Source: Candidatus Melainabacteria bacterium
GTDB taxonomy: Bacteria; Cyanobacteriota; Vampirovibrionia; Obscuribacterales; Obscuribacteraceae
Direction: 5' to 3'
Assembly (NCBI GenBank): GCA_003151275.1
Contig: PLXC01000045.1
Span: 1-52,953, forward strand
Length of the DNA: 52,953 nucleotides
The position numbers and the translations under genes are program-made. Position 1 is the stretch's first letter. Every line of letters starts with the position of its first letter. A model generated the notes under the pieces. The model had not been told where the DNA came from, searched no databases, and worked only from the letters and a program-made list of their open reading frames with translations. Of the stretch, positions 1-8,499 are shown piece by piece.

Positions 1-70
1 TGACCAAAACGGAAGCGTTGACCAAGACGGAAGCGTTGACCAAGACGGAAGCTTTGACCAAGACCGACGT
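1..70. repeat. 18-bp tandem repeat, about 3.5 copies
   Basis: The unit TGACCAAGACGGAAGCGT repeats three times with small changes and then fades at about position 70. The array runs off the left window edge, so its full length is unknown. The unit is 6 codons long, so it can be read without a frame break. In frame 3 it gives a TKTEAL repeat. Confidence 0.8.
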
Positions 71-164
71 CCACATGTCAAAGCGCCGCCAACAGAACTC
101 GCAGGTTCTTGCCACTAAAATCAGTGTTGTGATGCGTCAGAAACGGTTTAAAAATGGTTGTTAA
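3..164 (+). CDS. C-terminal end of a TKTEAL-repeat protein (partial)
   Basis: Frame 3 is open from the window edge to a TAA at 162-164. It reads three TKTEAL hexapeptides followed by a basic tail with many K, R and Q residues. A charged hexapeptide repeat ending in a basic tail is plausible for a low-complexity helical protein. Frame 2 is also open and gives a DQDGSV repeat up to about position 118, so the coding frame is not certain. I recognise no family. The gene start lies outside the window. Confidence 0.3.
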   Translation, partial: TKTEALTKTEALTKTEALTKTDVHMSKRRQQNSQVLATKISVVMRQKRFKNGC

Positions 165-484
165 GTCCAGGTCAGAAGCAAGTTTCTCGAAGCTCACGAT
201 GGTTTTAGCCATCTGCATCTTATTGAAGTTCTTGTGCGGGAATGCGTTCAAAGAAGCGACCAGAAGCCAATTGGACTCGGTCGACTTCAAATGTTATTAC
301 ACTGCTGCGCATTCGGTTGGAGAGTGGCCTGGATTATCAACCTGGCTGCAATAAGATATTCGTCGAGCAGCAACGTTGCCAAAACTTGCGTAGAGGGATG
401 ACAACAGAACAAATACATCATTGCCGAGTAAGGGTGGCTTGTAGTCTTAACTTTTACGAACGTTAACTTTGCTTCTTCTGAAAA
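165..484. other. Intergenic region, no confident gene
   Basis: Short frames exist on both strands, for example a 70-residue minus-strand frame ending at 78. None shows a recognisable motif, a ribosome binding site or a flanking terminator. Confidence 0.4.
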
Positions 485-1393
485 TCAAAGACTAGCTCGC
501 AGTAGCTCTACTTCTCGTTCTTTGCTCATGCCTGCCTTTAAATCGCAACCAGCTTTTTCTCGGTGCCACCAGTTAAGCGTGTCAGCGATGGTTTCAGGCA
601 ACGGGCGAAAGGTCAGTCCAGACTTTATCGCTTTACTGTTATTGCGCAACGACATTCCACTATTTTCGGAATTTTCCGGTATCCAGAACGGCATTTCGGA
701 CCATGGTTCGACGTTGTGTTGGAGCAAAAGTTGGTCTGGAACCCAGACGAAGTCAGCATCGGAAATGGCTACTGTTTTGCAATCGTTCAAAAACTTAGAC
801 ATAGTAAGTCGATAGTCTGGTCCAATTGCGTTGTAAACTCCAGCAGCTTTAGATTCACTCAACGAAATCGTCCAGGTGCCGAGGTCGCGCGCGTCGATGA
901 ACTGAATAGGGCGCTCCGGTGACCCTGGAGCTAGCACCGCGCCTCCAGACTTTACACGCACCGGCCAATAGGTGAAACGGTCAGTCGGATCGTAGGGTCC
1001 GACAACTACTCCAGGGTGAATGATCAGGGCTCGCTCTGCGAAAGTTTTTTGCACAACACCTTCGCAGCCGCTCTTTAATTCGCCGTAGGTTTCATCGCTC
1101 CACTCGGTAGCATCGGCGTCTTTCGGAACTAGTGTTTCATTGTCTTCGCTGATTCCTGGCTTACTCTTGTCTTTGTAAACAGATCCGGTAGAAATGAAAA
1201 CATATGATTCGCAGCTCGATTTGAGTGCCTCGCATGATTTGCTCACGACGCGAGGTACATAGCCACTGGTGTCGATGATCACATCCCAGCTGCGTCCGCC
1301 TAGATTGTCTAATGATTCGGAGCGATCACCTACTATTTTTTCCACACTGCCAAATTTGAAATTATTTGAAAGCGTGACACGCTGCCGATGCAA
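485..1393 (-). pseudogene. NAD-dependent epimerase/dehydratase-like reductase, N-terminus missing
   Basis: This 302-residue frame matches the family of short-chain NAD-dependent epimerases/reductases from just after the first beta-alpha unit onward. Seen motifs are WDVIIDTSGYVPRVV, FISTGSVY, the YGELK segment in the place of the catalytic YxxxK, RALIIHPGVVVGPYDPTDRFTYWP, and PIQFIDARDLGTW. The family normally begins with a GGTRFLGxH nucleotide-binding loop about 25 residues earlier. That loop is absent here: the frame opens with a TTG codon, and the 60 bp up to the tRNA terminator encode nothing like it. The gene therefore appears cut at its 5' end and is probably inactive. It lies on the chromosome side of the tRNA-Leu attachment site, outside the island. 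A rescued alternative start is possible but would lack the dinucleotide-binding loop. Confidence 0.75.
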
Positions 1394-1450
1394 ACAAATT
1401 TGTTTCCGGGCATTGATCGTCCGAGAGGCAGATTGAATACCCCAAAAAGA

Positions 1451-1469
1451 AAACCGCCTTTCGGCGGCA
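1451..1469 (-). terminator. Intrinsic terminator of the tRNA-Leu gene
   Basis: On the minus strand CCGCC-GAAA-GGCGG is followed by a run of T. It starts 13 nt past the end of the tRNA 3' fragment and fits the original tRNA transcript terminator, so this side of the tRNA fragment is the chromosomal side. Confidence 0.8.
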
Positions 1470-1481
1470 TTCAGTATTGAT

Positions 1482-1534
1482 TGGGCGAGCAGGGACTTGA
1501 ACCCTGACCCTTGCGGACTAGATCCTAAGTCTAG
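1482..1534 (-). other. 3' half of tRNA-Leu(UAG); attR-like attachment site
   Basis: Read on the minus strand, the stretch folds as an anticodon arm (stem CTAGA/TCTAG, loop CTTAGGA, anticodon TAG), an 11-nt variable arm, a perfect T arm (CAGGG/CCCTG around TTCAAGT), and the 3' strand of the acceptor stem (CTCGCCC) plus A. The 5' acceptor strand and D arm are missing: the sequence beyond 1534 does not pair. A 3' tRNA piece with its own terminator next to an integrase is the classic scar of island integration, with the intact tRNA expected at the far end. No intact tRNA-Leu(UAG) is visible in this window. Confidence 0.8.
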
Positions 1535-1648
1535 GAAAAACGAAGTTTTCGGACTTAACGTGACTTATCCAATATTTCCCAAAATTAGCTCCTAGTACGG
1601 TTTTTAAGGTTTACGGTTGGACTTTCCTGATATTATGAGGAAAGTTTC

Positions 1649-1815
1649 TGATCGGTTATTGATCGGTTGGAAATTGCCTACTACCATCCCTCGTTGCAAC
1701 TAGATCAAAATCTAGTTCACGTTTGAGGAGCTAGACAAATGATCTAGGTGATCGGTGAGCGGCACGTTGATCGGTTGAAAAGGACTGCAACCAATGACGG
1801 GTACTGTGATCGGTT
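1649..1815 (+). repeat. Five direct repeats TGATCGGTT upstream of the integrase
   Basis: Copies start at 1649, 1660, 1749 (ending in G instead of T), 1768 and 1807. All are in the same orientation, between the attachment site and the integrase start. By position and spacing they fit arm-type binding sites for the N-terminal domain of the adjacent integrase. That role is inference. Confidence 0.6.
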
Positions 1816-1833
1816 AAAAACGTCTAGGTAATT

Positions 1834-3126
1834 ATGAAAAACGACAATAACGAATCTGAAAAACTAAAGAATCTTACGGACAAGTTTGCCCGCGACACCA
1901 CTGCAGTAGGGGAATGGCGAGACACCAGACTGCCAGGCTTTCGATTTAAAGTGACTGCCGCCGGTAACAAGGTTTGGTTTGTCGAAAATCTGTTGCATGG
2001 CACGAGGAAATCTATCACCCTGACCATTGGTAGGTTTCCAGCGGTGAAAGCTGACGAAGCGAGACTTGAAGCAATTCGATTGCTGTCGGAGCTGCGACAA
2101 GGCATTGATCCTAGGCTTGCAGAGAAGAGGCGACAGAAGATTCAGGATGCTGAATGGGCCGCAGAGAAACACATTCAAAAACTAACTCTCTCCGCTGTGC
2201 TTGCTGATTATCTCAAGCGCAAGAGTCTCAAGGAAGGCAGTGTCGACAATTACCGCATCGTTGCGAACGCCTATCTTGCGGACTGGATGAATCGATCGCT
2301 GACAGAGATAAGTAAGGATGATGTAGAAAGTAAGTTCAATCAAATCACTAACAAGGAAATCGGGTCGGGCAAAGGCGGTCCGGGAGCAGCTAATAACACG
2401 ATGCGAGTGCTGCGTGCTCTGTTCACCTTCGCACAAGAGATGTACGAAATGCCTGATGGTACGCCGGTAGTGCTGCACAACCCGGTGAAGCGGCTAAATC
2501 AATTGAATTCCTGGAACAAGCTTAAACGTCGGCAAACCATGCTATCCGAAATGGACTTGCCGCTGTGGTATCAAGCTCTGTGCAAACTCAAAGATAAAGT
2601 GATGGCAGATTATTTTCTATTTGTTTTGTTAACAGGCTTGCGCAAGAATGAAGCCGCACATCTGAAATGGGACGATGTGCACATCAAGAGAGGCTACTTC
2701 GAAATTTTGAACACGAAGAACAAACTCGAATTTGCGTTGCCGATAACAAACAGATTGAAGGAGATTTTTGATCGTCGTTTGAATGAAAAAAAAGATTCGA
2801 CGAATCCGTATGTATTTGCCGCCGACGGCAAAACGGGCCGATTTGATTTGCGCGAAACGCACTTCAAGCTGATCTCGGATGAGACTAAAGTGCCGTTTGG
2901 ATTGCATGACCTCCGACGGACGTACCTGACACAAGGCTTCTTGATGGGACACGATCTGGAAATGTTGAAGAAGCTTGCTAATCACAAAAACAATGACTCC
3001 GAAGATGTCACCAAGGGATACTTGATCGTCAAAGTCAACGACATAAAAGAACCAATGGAAAAAGTTGGCGACCGACTCTGGGAAATGATGATGCGCAAAA
3101 CGAAACGAAAGATTGCTACAGGTTAG
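1834..3126 (+). CDS. P4-type tyrosine integrase
   Basis: The 430-residue protein has the layout of island integrases. An N-terminal arm-binding domain (about 12-90) includes the typical DTRLPGFRFKV and ITLTIGRFPAV stretches. A core-binding SAM-like domain spans about 105-215, and the catalytic domain about 240-400. Catalytic residues visible are Arg in LLTGLRKNEAAHL, the HDLRRT box, the later His in LANHKN, and Tyr in VTKGYL. It would cut and rejoin DNA at the tRNA-Leu site 300 bp upstream. The start ATG is at 1834 with no strong ribosome binding site. The gene points away from the attachment site. Length and motifs are complete, so it is probably functional. No excisionase gene is evident next to it. 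Confidence 0.95.
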   Translation: MKNDNNESEKLKNLTDKFARDTTAVGEWRDTRLPGFRFKVTAAGNKVWFVENLLHGTRKSITLTIGRFPAVKADEARLEAIRLLSELRQGIDPRLAEKRRQKIQDAEWAAEKHIQKLTLSAVLADYLKRKSLKEGSVDNYRIVANAYLADWMNRSLTEISKDDVESKFNQITNKEIGSGKGGPGAANNTMRVLRALFTFAQEMYEMPDGTPVVLHNPVKRLNQLNSWNKLKRRQTMLSEMDLPLWYQALCKLKDKVMADYFLFVLLTGLRKNEAAHLKWDDVHIKRGYFEILNTKNKLEFALPITNRLKEIFDRRLNEKKDSTNPYVFAADGKTGRFDLRETHFKLISDETKVPFGLHDLRRTYLTQGFLMGHDLEMLKKLANHKNNDSEDVTKGYLIVKVNDIKEPMEKVGDRLWEMMMRKTKRKIATG

Positions 3127-3374
3127 TATCGTGAAGGTCAGCCAACGTTCAAGCGAGCAAAAAAAATCGCTCATTTTCTGGAAGACTCCTTCGACAGTGA
3201 GATCAAATTTGCTTCTTAAATTAATGCCGCAAATATATTGCTCCAGCCAGCGCGAGCAGATCTGGTAGTACACCTGGTGGCACGTGCGTGTCGCGAAATC
3301 CCGAATACTTAGATATTTTAAGCTTTAGTTGTAACTGATAGAAAGTTTTCGGCGCGGTTGACCAATCATCAAAT

Positions 3375-5546
3375 TTACCGAATTCCAGAGAGCGTCTTGA
3401 GATGCTTTAATCTATCCTTGAGCCTCTCGTTTTTTGGATGAACTTTCAGAGCTCGCCTTACTATTGTGACGCCTTCTTCAAAGTATCGGCTGTCGCCGCT
3501 GAAGATCCAGGAAGCACTGTATGCGATACCAGCATTCATGGGATATGCTTCTAGTTGTTGCTTCCAAGCAGCCACCATTGCTCTGTATCCAATAGGATCC
3601 TGATAGTAGTCTCCTCGCGCTCTTGGTCCGATTGTTTCTGGGATATTTTGGACAAACCACAATAGATGTGGCAAGTGAGCAACCGAGTATTTTGGATCGC
3701 GCCCAGCCAGAGCGAAGCAATATCTCTGATCGCCATAATAACCAAGAAGTTCAGCGCGCATGACCAATTCGTTTGGATTGTTTTGAATCACTTGCTCCGC
3801 GGTCCACACAGAACTGTCAGGGAGTCTCGTTCCGAACAGCCAAGCGCCGACCAAATCAACACGCTTGGATGCTTTGCTGATGATATTTGACTTGCAACCG
3901 GCTTTAAATCCCGACCGCTTCAAAAGCTGCGCACTGGAATTTCTTTGGGGTTGCTTGTCTATCTTTCTGAGAAGAGTTGTCGCCATGAGATTGTCTGGTT
4001 CGAGGCTAAGTGCTGATACCAAAAAAGAACGCGCCTTTTTCCGCTCGGTGTCGAAGTGGGCAAGTGAGGCATTTACGTAGGATCCGGCACTTGGATGGGC
4101 CTTAACAGATTTACACCATACCTGTTTTATTGTTTCACAAAGTTCCAAATCTTTTTTTAGACCAGCCCAATAGTGTTCTTTCAGGAACTCGCAATCAGGT
4201 ACAGTCGAGATCAGCCATTGAAGATGCTTCGCATAGAGTGCCCGTAGCTTCTCATCTCTATTAGATGCTTTTTCTGGTTCCCGATAAAAGCCGATTATTT
4301 TCGCTCTGTTGTATAAGTCAATGCTGCCATCATCGAGCATTTCGTCCAGGTGTTCAATCGACTGTGGCGCGACCCATCCGTAACTGCCTGTCAATTCGGC
4401 GCTGCCCATGGAGCAATTGTTTGCCCATTCTGTCAGACTATAGAGTCCCGGCCTGTTGCTTGATTCAATGAACCTCTTCGGCGATATTGCAATTTCATCC
4501 AGTGCGCTTGGAGAATTGATTTGCCGACCTCGTTTTCGAACTGCGTGAGCTAGTCTTCTTTTCACTTGATCGGTCTTTCCTCGAAGGCGATCGGCAAGTT
4601 TTGATATGTTGTCGCCAACGTGATCTTTCGATCGTGACATTTGGTCGTCCAGAGCTGCGCAGAGTAGACTGCGAGCACCCGGCGTTAGCTCTGGTACTCG
4701 TATATCAGATAAGGATTCTGCACCGAGTGCGTGGGTAATGAACCACAATACATTGGATGTGAACTTACGTTCGGATGCTGGATCATAACCTAGAATATTC
4801 TGTCGACGGCAACGGTGTGCATAGAACGCAACAAGTTCCGCTCGAGCAGTGACATCATTAGGGTACTTCGACAGGACACGCGTCAGCGTCTCAACAGAGA
4901 TTGGAGACAACTCTTCTCCTGCGCTAAACGCCCGATGCAAAGAAGAACGGTTGCAGAGATCTCGAAAATCTATCGAATCATCGGCATTCAGCGCCAATGG
5001 TTCTAGATCGTAGACGTCAGATACGTCCTTGACCGCTCCTAATCGCGAAGCGACAGCCTTTATCCAAACATTTGCTGGATCGTCTTTTTTAACAGAGTTC
5101 AGTAGAGAAGAACACAAGCGCTGATCATTTTTCAGGAAGAACAAAGCCGCATTTATTCGAACCTGAGAATCATGAGGAGTCTGTCGGACAGCTTCCTGCC
5201 ACGCTGTGGCGACCTTGGAATAGTTGTGCTCATCGCTTTGCTTGTCCACTGCTAGATATCGATCCGCTGCAAAAATGCAACCTGGTGCATTCTCGATGAA
5301 CCACAGTATGTGCTGGACTCTTCGGTTTCGGAAATCCCTTGCAAGCCGGGTGCGCGTTTTCCAATAGTATCTATAATAGAAACCTAGTAATCGTGCGCGA
5401 TTCAAAAGATCAGAAGGATTGCGCTGAAGAAACTCCTCAAGGAGTCCGGCAGATATCGGCGATAAAACATCTGCTTGAGATGCGGCATTCTCAACCTCAT
5501 AGGTGTCCGCTAACTCGACCAATGTTGGCAATCTTGTTTCGTTCAT
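3375..5546 (-). CDS. Unknown protein with four degenerate helical repeats
   Basis: The 723-residue protein has no signal peptide or membrane segment. It holds four diverged copies of one module at about residues 30-165, 210-275, 385-500 and 575-690. Each begins with N-P-(S/N)-(D/E)-L-x-x-R-A-x-L-L-G-(F/Y)-Y, continues with an (H/N)(I/L)LWFI segment such as HILWFIENAPG or HLLWFVQNIPE, and in complete copies ends with A-W-(K/Q)-x-x(2-4)-x-x-P and an aromatic-rich helix. The pattern is alpha-solenoid-like and recalls TPR proteins. I remember similar modules only as hypothetical proteins. It stands alone, with the integrase facing it and MmcQ upstream. A scaffold or recognition role is only a guess. 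Confidence 0.7.
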   Translation of the reverse strand: MNETRLPTLVELADTYEVENAASQADVLSPISAGLLEEFLQRNPSDLLNRARLLGFYYRYYWKTRTRLARDFRNRRVQHILWFIENAPGCIFAADRYLAVDKQSDEHNYSKVATAWQEAVRQTPHDSQVRINAALFFLKNDQRLCSSLLNSVKKDDPANVWIKAVASRLGAVKDVSDVYDLEPLALNADDSIDFRDLCNRSSLHRAFSAGEELSPISVETLTRVLSKYPNDVTARAELVAFYAHRCRRQNILGYDPASERKFTSNVLWFITHALGAESLSDIRVPELTPGARSLLCAALDDQMSRSKDHVGDNISKLADRLRGKTDQVKRRLAHAVRKRGRQINSPSALDEIAISPKRFIESSNRPGLYSLTEWANNCSMGSAELTGSYGWVAPQSIEHLDEMLDDGSIDLYNRAKIIGFYREPEKASNRDEKLRALYAKHLQWLISTVPDCEFLKEHYWAGLKKDLELCETIKQVWCKSVKAHPSAGSYVNASLAHFDTERKKARSFLVSALSLEPDNLMATTLLRKIDKQPQRNSSAQLLKRSGFKAGCKSNIISKASKRVDLVGAWLFGTRLPDSSVWTAEQVIQNNPNELVMRAELLGYYGDQRYCFALAGRDPKYSVAHLPHLLWFVQNIPETIGPRARGDYYQDPIGYRAMVAAWKQQLEAYPMNAGIAYSASWIFSGDSRYFEEGVTIVRRALKVHPKNERLKDRLKHLKTLSGIR

Positions 5547-5595
5547 AATGGATTTTCATTTTGACGCATCTTAATACAATGAAGGACAGGCGCGT

Positions 5596-5931
5596 TCATC
5601 CTTGTACCTCTTCGAAGCTTAGATTGCTCTTAGTCTCAAAAACGCAAACACCAAACTTCCATACCCTCGGAAACAGTTCCGCCTTCATTACTAGAAACTC
5701 GCTATCCAATCCAGTATTTATCTCGTCCATTGTAAAACATTTCAATAACACTGGCTTCTTGTCTTCAACGAAACTGTGCTCCAGATGTGGTTAAGCGCCT
5801 GGGTGATCACAAGCCAACGTATTGTGACTGAAGAAATCTCGGGACAGAACAGGGAAATCGTGGACGTATTGCTCAGAGGTTGGAGCCCCTGGATGGCTCG
5901 TAGCCGAAGTAAACTGAACTGAGGTAAGCAT
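5596..5931 (-). pseudogene. Broken unknown gene with one in-frame stop
   Basis: One minus-strand frame reads from an ATG at 5931 to TGA at 5596, interrupted only by TAA at 5791-5793. The downstream part reads like protein (…MDEINTGLDSEFLVMKAEL…, then a basic/aromatic stretch ending EEVQG). There is no start codon just after the internal stop until the ATG at 5730. Either the last 44 residues (from 5730) are a small gene or the whole frame is a nonsense-interrupted relic. No family is recognised. Confidence 0.3.
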
Positions 5932-5951
5932 AGTTGAGTATGCAGTCGGTC

Positions 5952-6308
5952 TCACAGAAGACCTTGTTCGATGCGCTTCTTTTTCGTCACACCCTTTAAG
6001 ACAAGCTCGTAAGATTGACGAAAGTAGTCCTTCAATTGCTTATCCGATAGGCCTGGCTTTTTATAATGCTGAATCCAGCTCAGTCCTCGTGAGGCTAGAT
6101 AAGGGGCGGGGCGCAGCCCTGGCTGTTCTTTGAGCACTTCAAATGCCCAGGGGCTGACCTTAAATGTAAACCAGTGTTCGTCTTCAGCCTGGCCGCCAAT
6201 GGCAAAGACCTTGCCGCAGACCTTCCAGACGTGCGACTCGCCCCACTGGATCACGTGTGTCGTTGCCGGCAGCTTGGTGCAAAAGTTATTGAACTCCTTA
6301 ATGTTCAA
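5952..6308 (-). CDS. MmcQ/YjbR family protein
   Basis: This 118-residue protein matches the MmcQ/YjbR (CyaY-like fold) family. Visible marks are the N-terminal FNNFCTKLPATTHVIQWG segment, the central VFAIGG, HWFTFKVSP, and the C-terminal SYELVLKGVTKKKR. The family is small, cytoplasmic and loosely described as DNA-binding; its real role is unclear. I place the start at the TTG (6308), which gives the family's usual length and an AAAGGAG box about 11 nt upstream. The longer frame to 6335 would also use TTG but lacks a ribosome binding site. It is a single-gene unit. Confidence 0.85.
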   Translation of the reverse strand: MNIKEFNNFCTKLPATTHVIQWGESHVWKVCGKVFAIGGQAEDEHWFTFKVSPWAFEVLKEQPGLRPAPYLASRGLSWIQHYKKPGLSDKQLKDYFRQSYELVLKGVTKKKRIEQGLL

Positions 6309-6537
6309 AATAGTTTTCACTCCTTTACGTGACAATCTATAATGGGATTGAACGCTATTCTACGGCGGATTGAGATATGGCGAACAACGTCCTTGCTCAA
6401 TTTCTCTGCTCCAATTTTTCAATTGTTCGTCCTAAGCCTCGGCTTGGGTGGCCTGGTTTGATGTAACCTAAATCTTAAGGTGCCAATGGAAATTACACAT
6501 AGCACCACCTGCTGTTCGGAAGCGCGTTGGCATGCGT

Positions 6538-7467
6538 TTATTCAATTTCTTTCTTCATCAACAGTTTGGTGAGTTGCTCAATTAATTGATCGCGTTTCTT
6601 TTCCCCAAGCTTCTCAAGATTTTGTAGTTTCCAGCGCACCGCCGGCAATGCTTCGACTCCATCAATCGCAAGCAGATCCCATTTTGGCGAACCACGCTTA
6701 ATCGATAGAAGGAGTTCCCGGTCAACGTCCGTAAAGGCATTATGTATGCACTCGACCAAATTTTTCCTAGTGCTTTCCAGCTCTTCGCGGGTGACTGCAT
6801 CAACCGTCATCCCGGCGAAACCATGTTCGAATTCATGACTAATGTCGCGAAATCTGGGAGAGATAATTTCCGACATTGGCCGATCGTGGCTGATGAGATA
6901 GACCAGAAATGCTCGGAATAAATCGCGTGTTAAGCCCTCGTTCGCCAATAGCAGCCGAACATCATATAGATCACGCGGGTGTTGCCTGTCGAGCGCGGCT
7001 ACAAGTTTGCCACCATAGAGATCCTCGAAAGAGACTACGGCGATCTCGGCGAACCCAAATTCACTCTGCACTCTCTCCGAGACTGCGCGAGTCTGCTGGG
7101 GGAAAACTGTCCCGCGCAGAACTGGCGTAACTTCGATTTTTATTTGAGCGTCTCTCGTACTAACGACAAGCTTGACCGCCCGGTCCGTGCCTTGCAAGAC
7201 TAACGGTCGCACCTTTGCATCTGGAACGCTTTTCTCGATCCTGGCTGCGATGTTTTTGAGAGACGTATCAATCTCTTGCAATGACTCGTCACGCGGTTTG
7301 ACAGGAAGATAGGCTAAGTCGATATCAACAGACAGCCTCGGCATATCGCGGATGAACAAATTGATTGCGGTTCCACCTTTCAGCGCAAAGCAATGCTCTT
7401 GCGCGACAATCGGCAAAACGCGCATAAGCAGAGAGACTTGTTTTCTATATGGTGCGCTGTCGATCAT
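6538..7467 (-). CDS. abiEii: AbiEii-type nucleotidyltransferase toxin
   Basis: The 309-residue protein is a nucleotidyltransferase of the AbiEii/AbiGii family, the toxin of type IV toxin-antitoxin systems that also give phage abortive infection. Seen motifs are FALKGGTAINLF (the GS-type motif I), RLSVDIDL with two acidic metal-binding residues, the basic middle with RAVKLVV, and the family signature PRDLYDVRLLL. The C-terminal helical part ends in a lysine-rich tail. Its start overlaps the upstream antitoxin gene by 23 bp, which fits translational coupling. All catalytic motifs are present, so it is probably active. In this family the enzyme transfers nucleotides to RNA or protein targets to stop growth. 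Confidence 0.9.
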   Translation of the reverse strand: MIDSAPYRKQVSLLMRVLPIVAQEHCFALKGGTAINLFIRDMPRLSVDIDLAYLPVKPRDESLQEIDTSLKNIAARIEKSVPDAKVRPLVLQGTDRAVKLVVSTRDAQIKIEVTPVLRGTVFPQQTRAVSERVQSEFGFAEIAVVSFEDLYGGKLVAALDRQHPRDLYDVRLLLANEGLTRDLFRAFLVYLISHDRPMSEIISPRFRDISHEFEHGFAGMTVDAVTREELESTRKNLVECIHNAFTDVDRELLLSIKRGSPKWDLLAIDGVEALPAVRWKLQNLEKLGEKKRDQLIEQLTKLLMKKEIE

Positions 7468-8284
7468 TTGCGAATTCTTCCGGAACCGTTATGAGATACT
7501 TCGGATCTAATTTGCCGCCAGGGACTATCATGCGTTTCCCCTTGCCGATATCGATATTCTCGGTGTTGAGCGTCCTAAGCCAAGCGTGATTGTGTCGCTG
7601 AGCAAACCAGAGAAACAGACGTTTTGTTTTTATGCTCCGGCAATCGGCAAGTAACGCAGCGAGGTATTTCGTTCGTAAGTTGCTCAGCCCTTCCATCAGC
7701 ATGTCAGCCTGGTGGAAACTCTCATGAGTAGGTAGCTCATCGAGAAGTTCGAGGATCGCTCGTTCCGGCGTTGAGATGAGCATCGACCATTCAGACGCTC
7801 CCCACTTATAATCTGTGAAGTTTATCTGCTGATATTCTTTGCTCCTGTTTACGCTGCCAGCGCTTGTTTTGAATAGATGCGTCGAGTGAAACACAAATTG
7901 CTGCTTCATTGGCAATTTGTTCACCCAAGTTGGGGGCGGTTCAGATCCGTAGAGTTGAACTGCTGGTGGTGGCGTCATTGACAGATAATGGGACAGTCCA
8001 TGCAATTCAAGTGCGGTGCGTCCTCCGACGGTGACGGGGACTTCCAGTAGCCTTTGCATCGATATCACTACTGGTTCCCAGCTCTTCTGATCCATCATGG
8101 CGCTATTTCGACGGTAGACACCTCGCACTGGCGACGCCAGCCATCCGTGCCTCAAGTATTTGGCTATTAGCTGGCGTGAATAGCCCTGCTTTTGAAGCCA
8201 ATTGGAGTCAACTGGCAGACCCTCGGGTAGGATCTGTTGTAGGTGGTTTAGCTTAGCGTGTCTTTGTATACCCATAGTTGACAT
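7445..8284 (-). CDS. abiEi: AbiEi-type antitoxin and autoregulator
   Basis: The 279-residue protein has an N-terminal winged helix (QGYSRQLIAKYLRHGWL…GVYRR), as in AbiEi antitoxins. It then has the AbiEi middle domain, with GGRTALELHGLSHYL near 75-90 and the PERAILELLDELP block near 170. AbiEi neutralises AbiEii and represses the operon by binding inverted repeats in the promoter. The first ATG (8284) lies within one arm of a large inverted repeat. A second ATG three codons in (8275) is equally possible. Neither has a clear ribosome binding site, so translation may be leaderless or weak. It is transcribed first, with the toxin following. Confidence 0.88.
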   Translation of the reverse strand: MSTMGIQRHAKLNHLQQILPEGLPVDSNWLQKQGYSRQLIAKYLRHGWLASPVRGVYRRNSAMMDQKSWEPVVISMQRLLEVPVTVGGRTALELHGLSHYLSMTPPPAVQLYGSEPPPTWVNKLPMKQQFVFHSTHLFKTSAGSVNRSKEYQQINFTDYKWGASEWSMLISTPERAILELLDELPTHESFHQADMLMEGLSNLRTKYLAALLADCRSIKTKRLFLWFAQRHNHAWLRTLNTENIDIGKGKRMIVPGGKLDPKYLITVPEEFANDRQRTI

Positions 8285-8347
8285 ATTAGCATAAAATCAA
8301 ACCAGCTGGTTTAATCTTTCCCAAATATGTCAACCCATAGTATACAT
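8266..8347 (-). promoter_or_regulatory. Inverted-repeat operator/promoter of the abiE operon
   Basis: Two arms of the form ATATGTCAAC-5nt-GTATAC face each other (about 8266-8287 and 8325-8346). Between them lies a perfect 14-bp palindrome AAACCAGCTGGTTT (8299-8312). The left arm covers the antitoxin start codon. The distal arm holds a TTGACA box on the minus strand. AbiEi proteins are known to repress by binding paired inverted repeats, which is what this looks like. Confidence 0.65.
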
Positions 8348-8499
8348 TAATCATAAAATGCGAACTACGCATCAACAAATTTCGTACAACGTCAATCAGA
8401 GACTTCTTTCGTGTTGTGGAATCGAACGAATTCCTTTGTGATGACTTCATCGCAGCGGCACGAGAATGCAAGTGAAGATGGTCGTGGTATCGCGTTTAA

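Noticed and set aside
1..70. CRISPR array
   Set aside because: The units are contiguous 18-bp tandem repeats without spacers, and no cas gene is present anywhere in the window.
78..290. 70-residue minus-strand frame at the left edge
   Set aside because: No ribosome binding site, motif or terminator; it overlaps the repeat-derived plus-strand frame.
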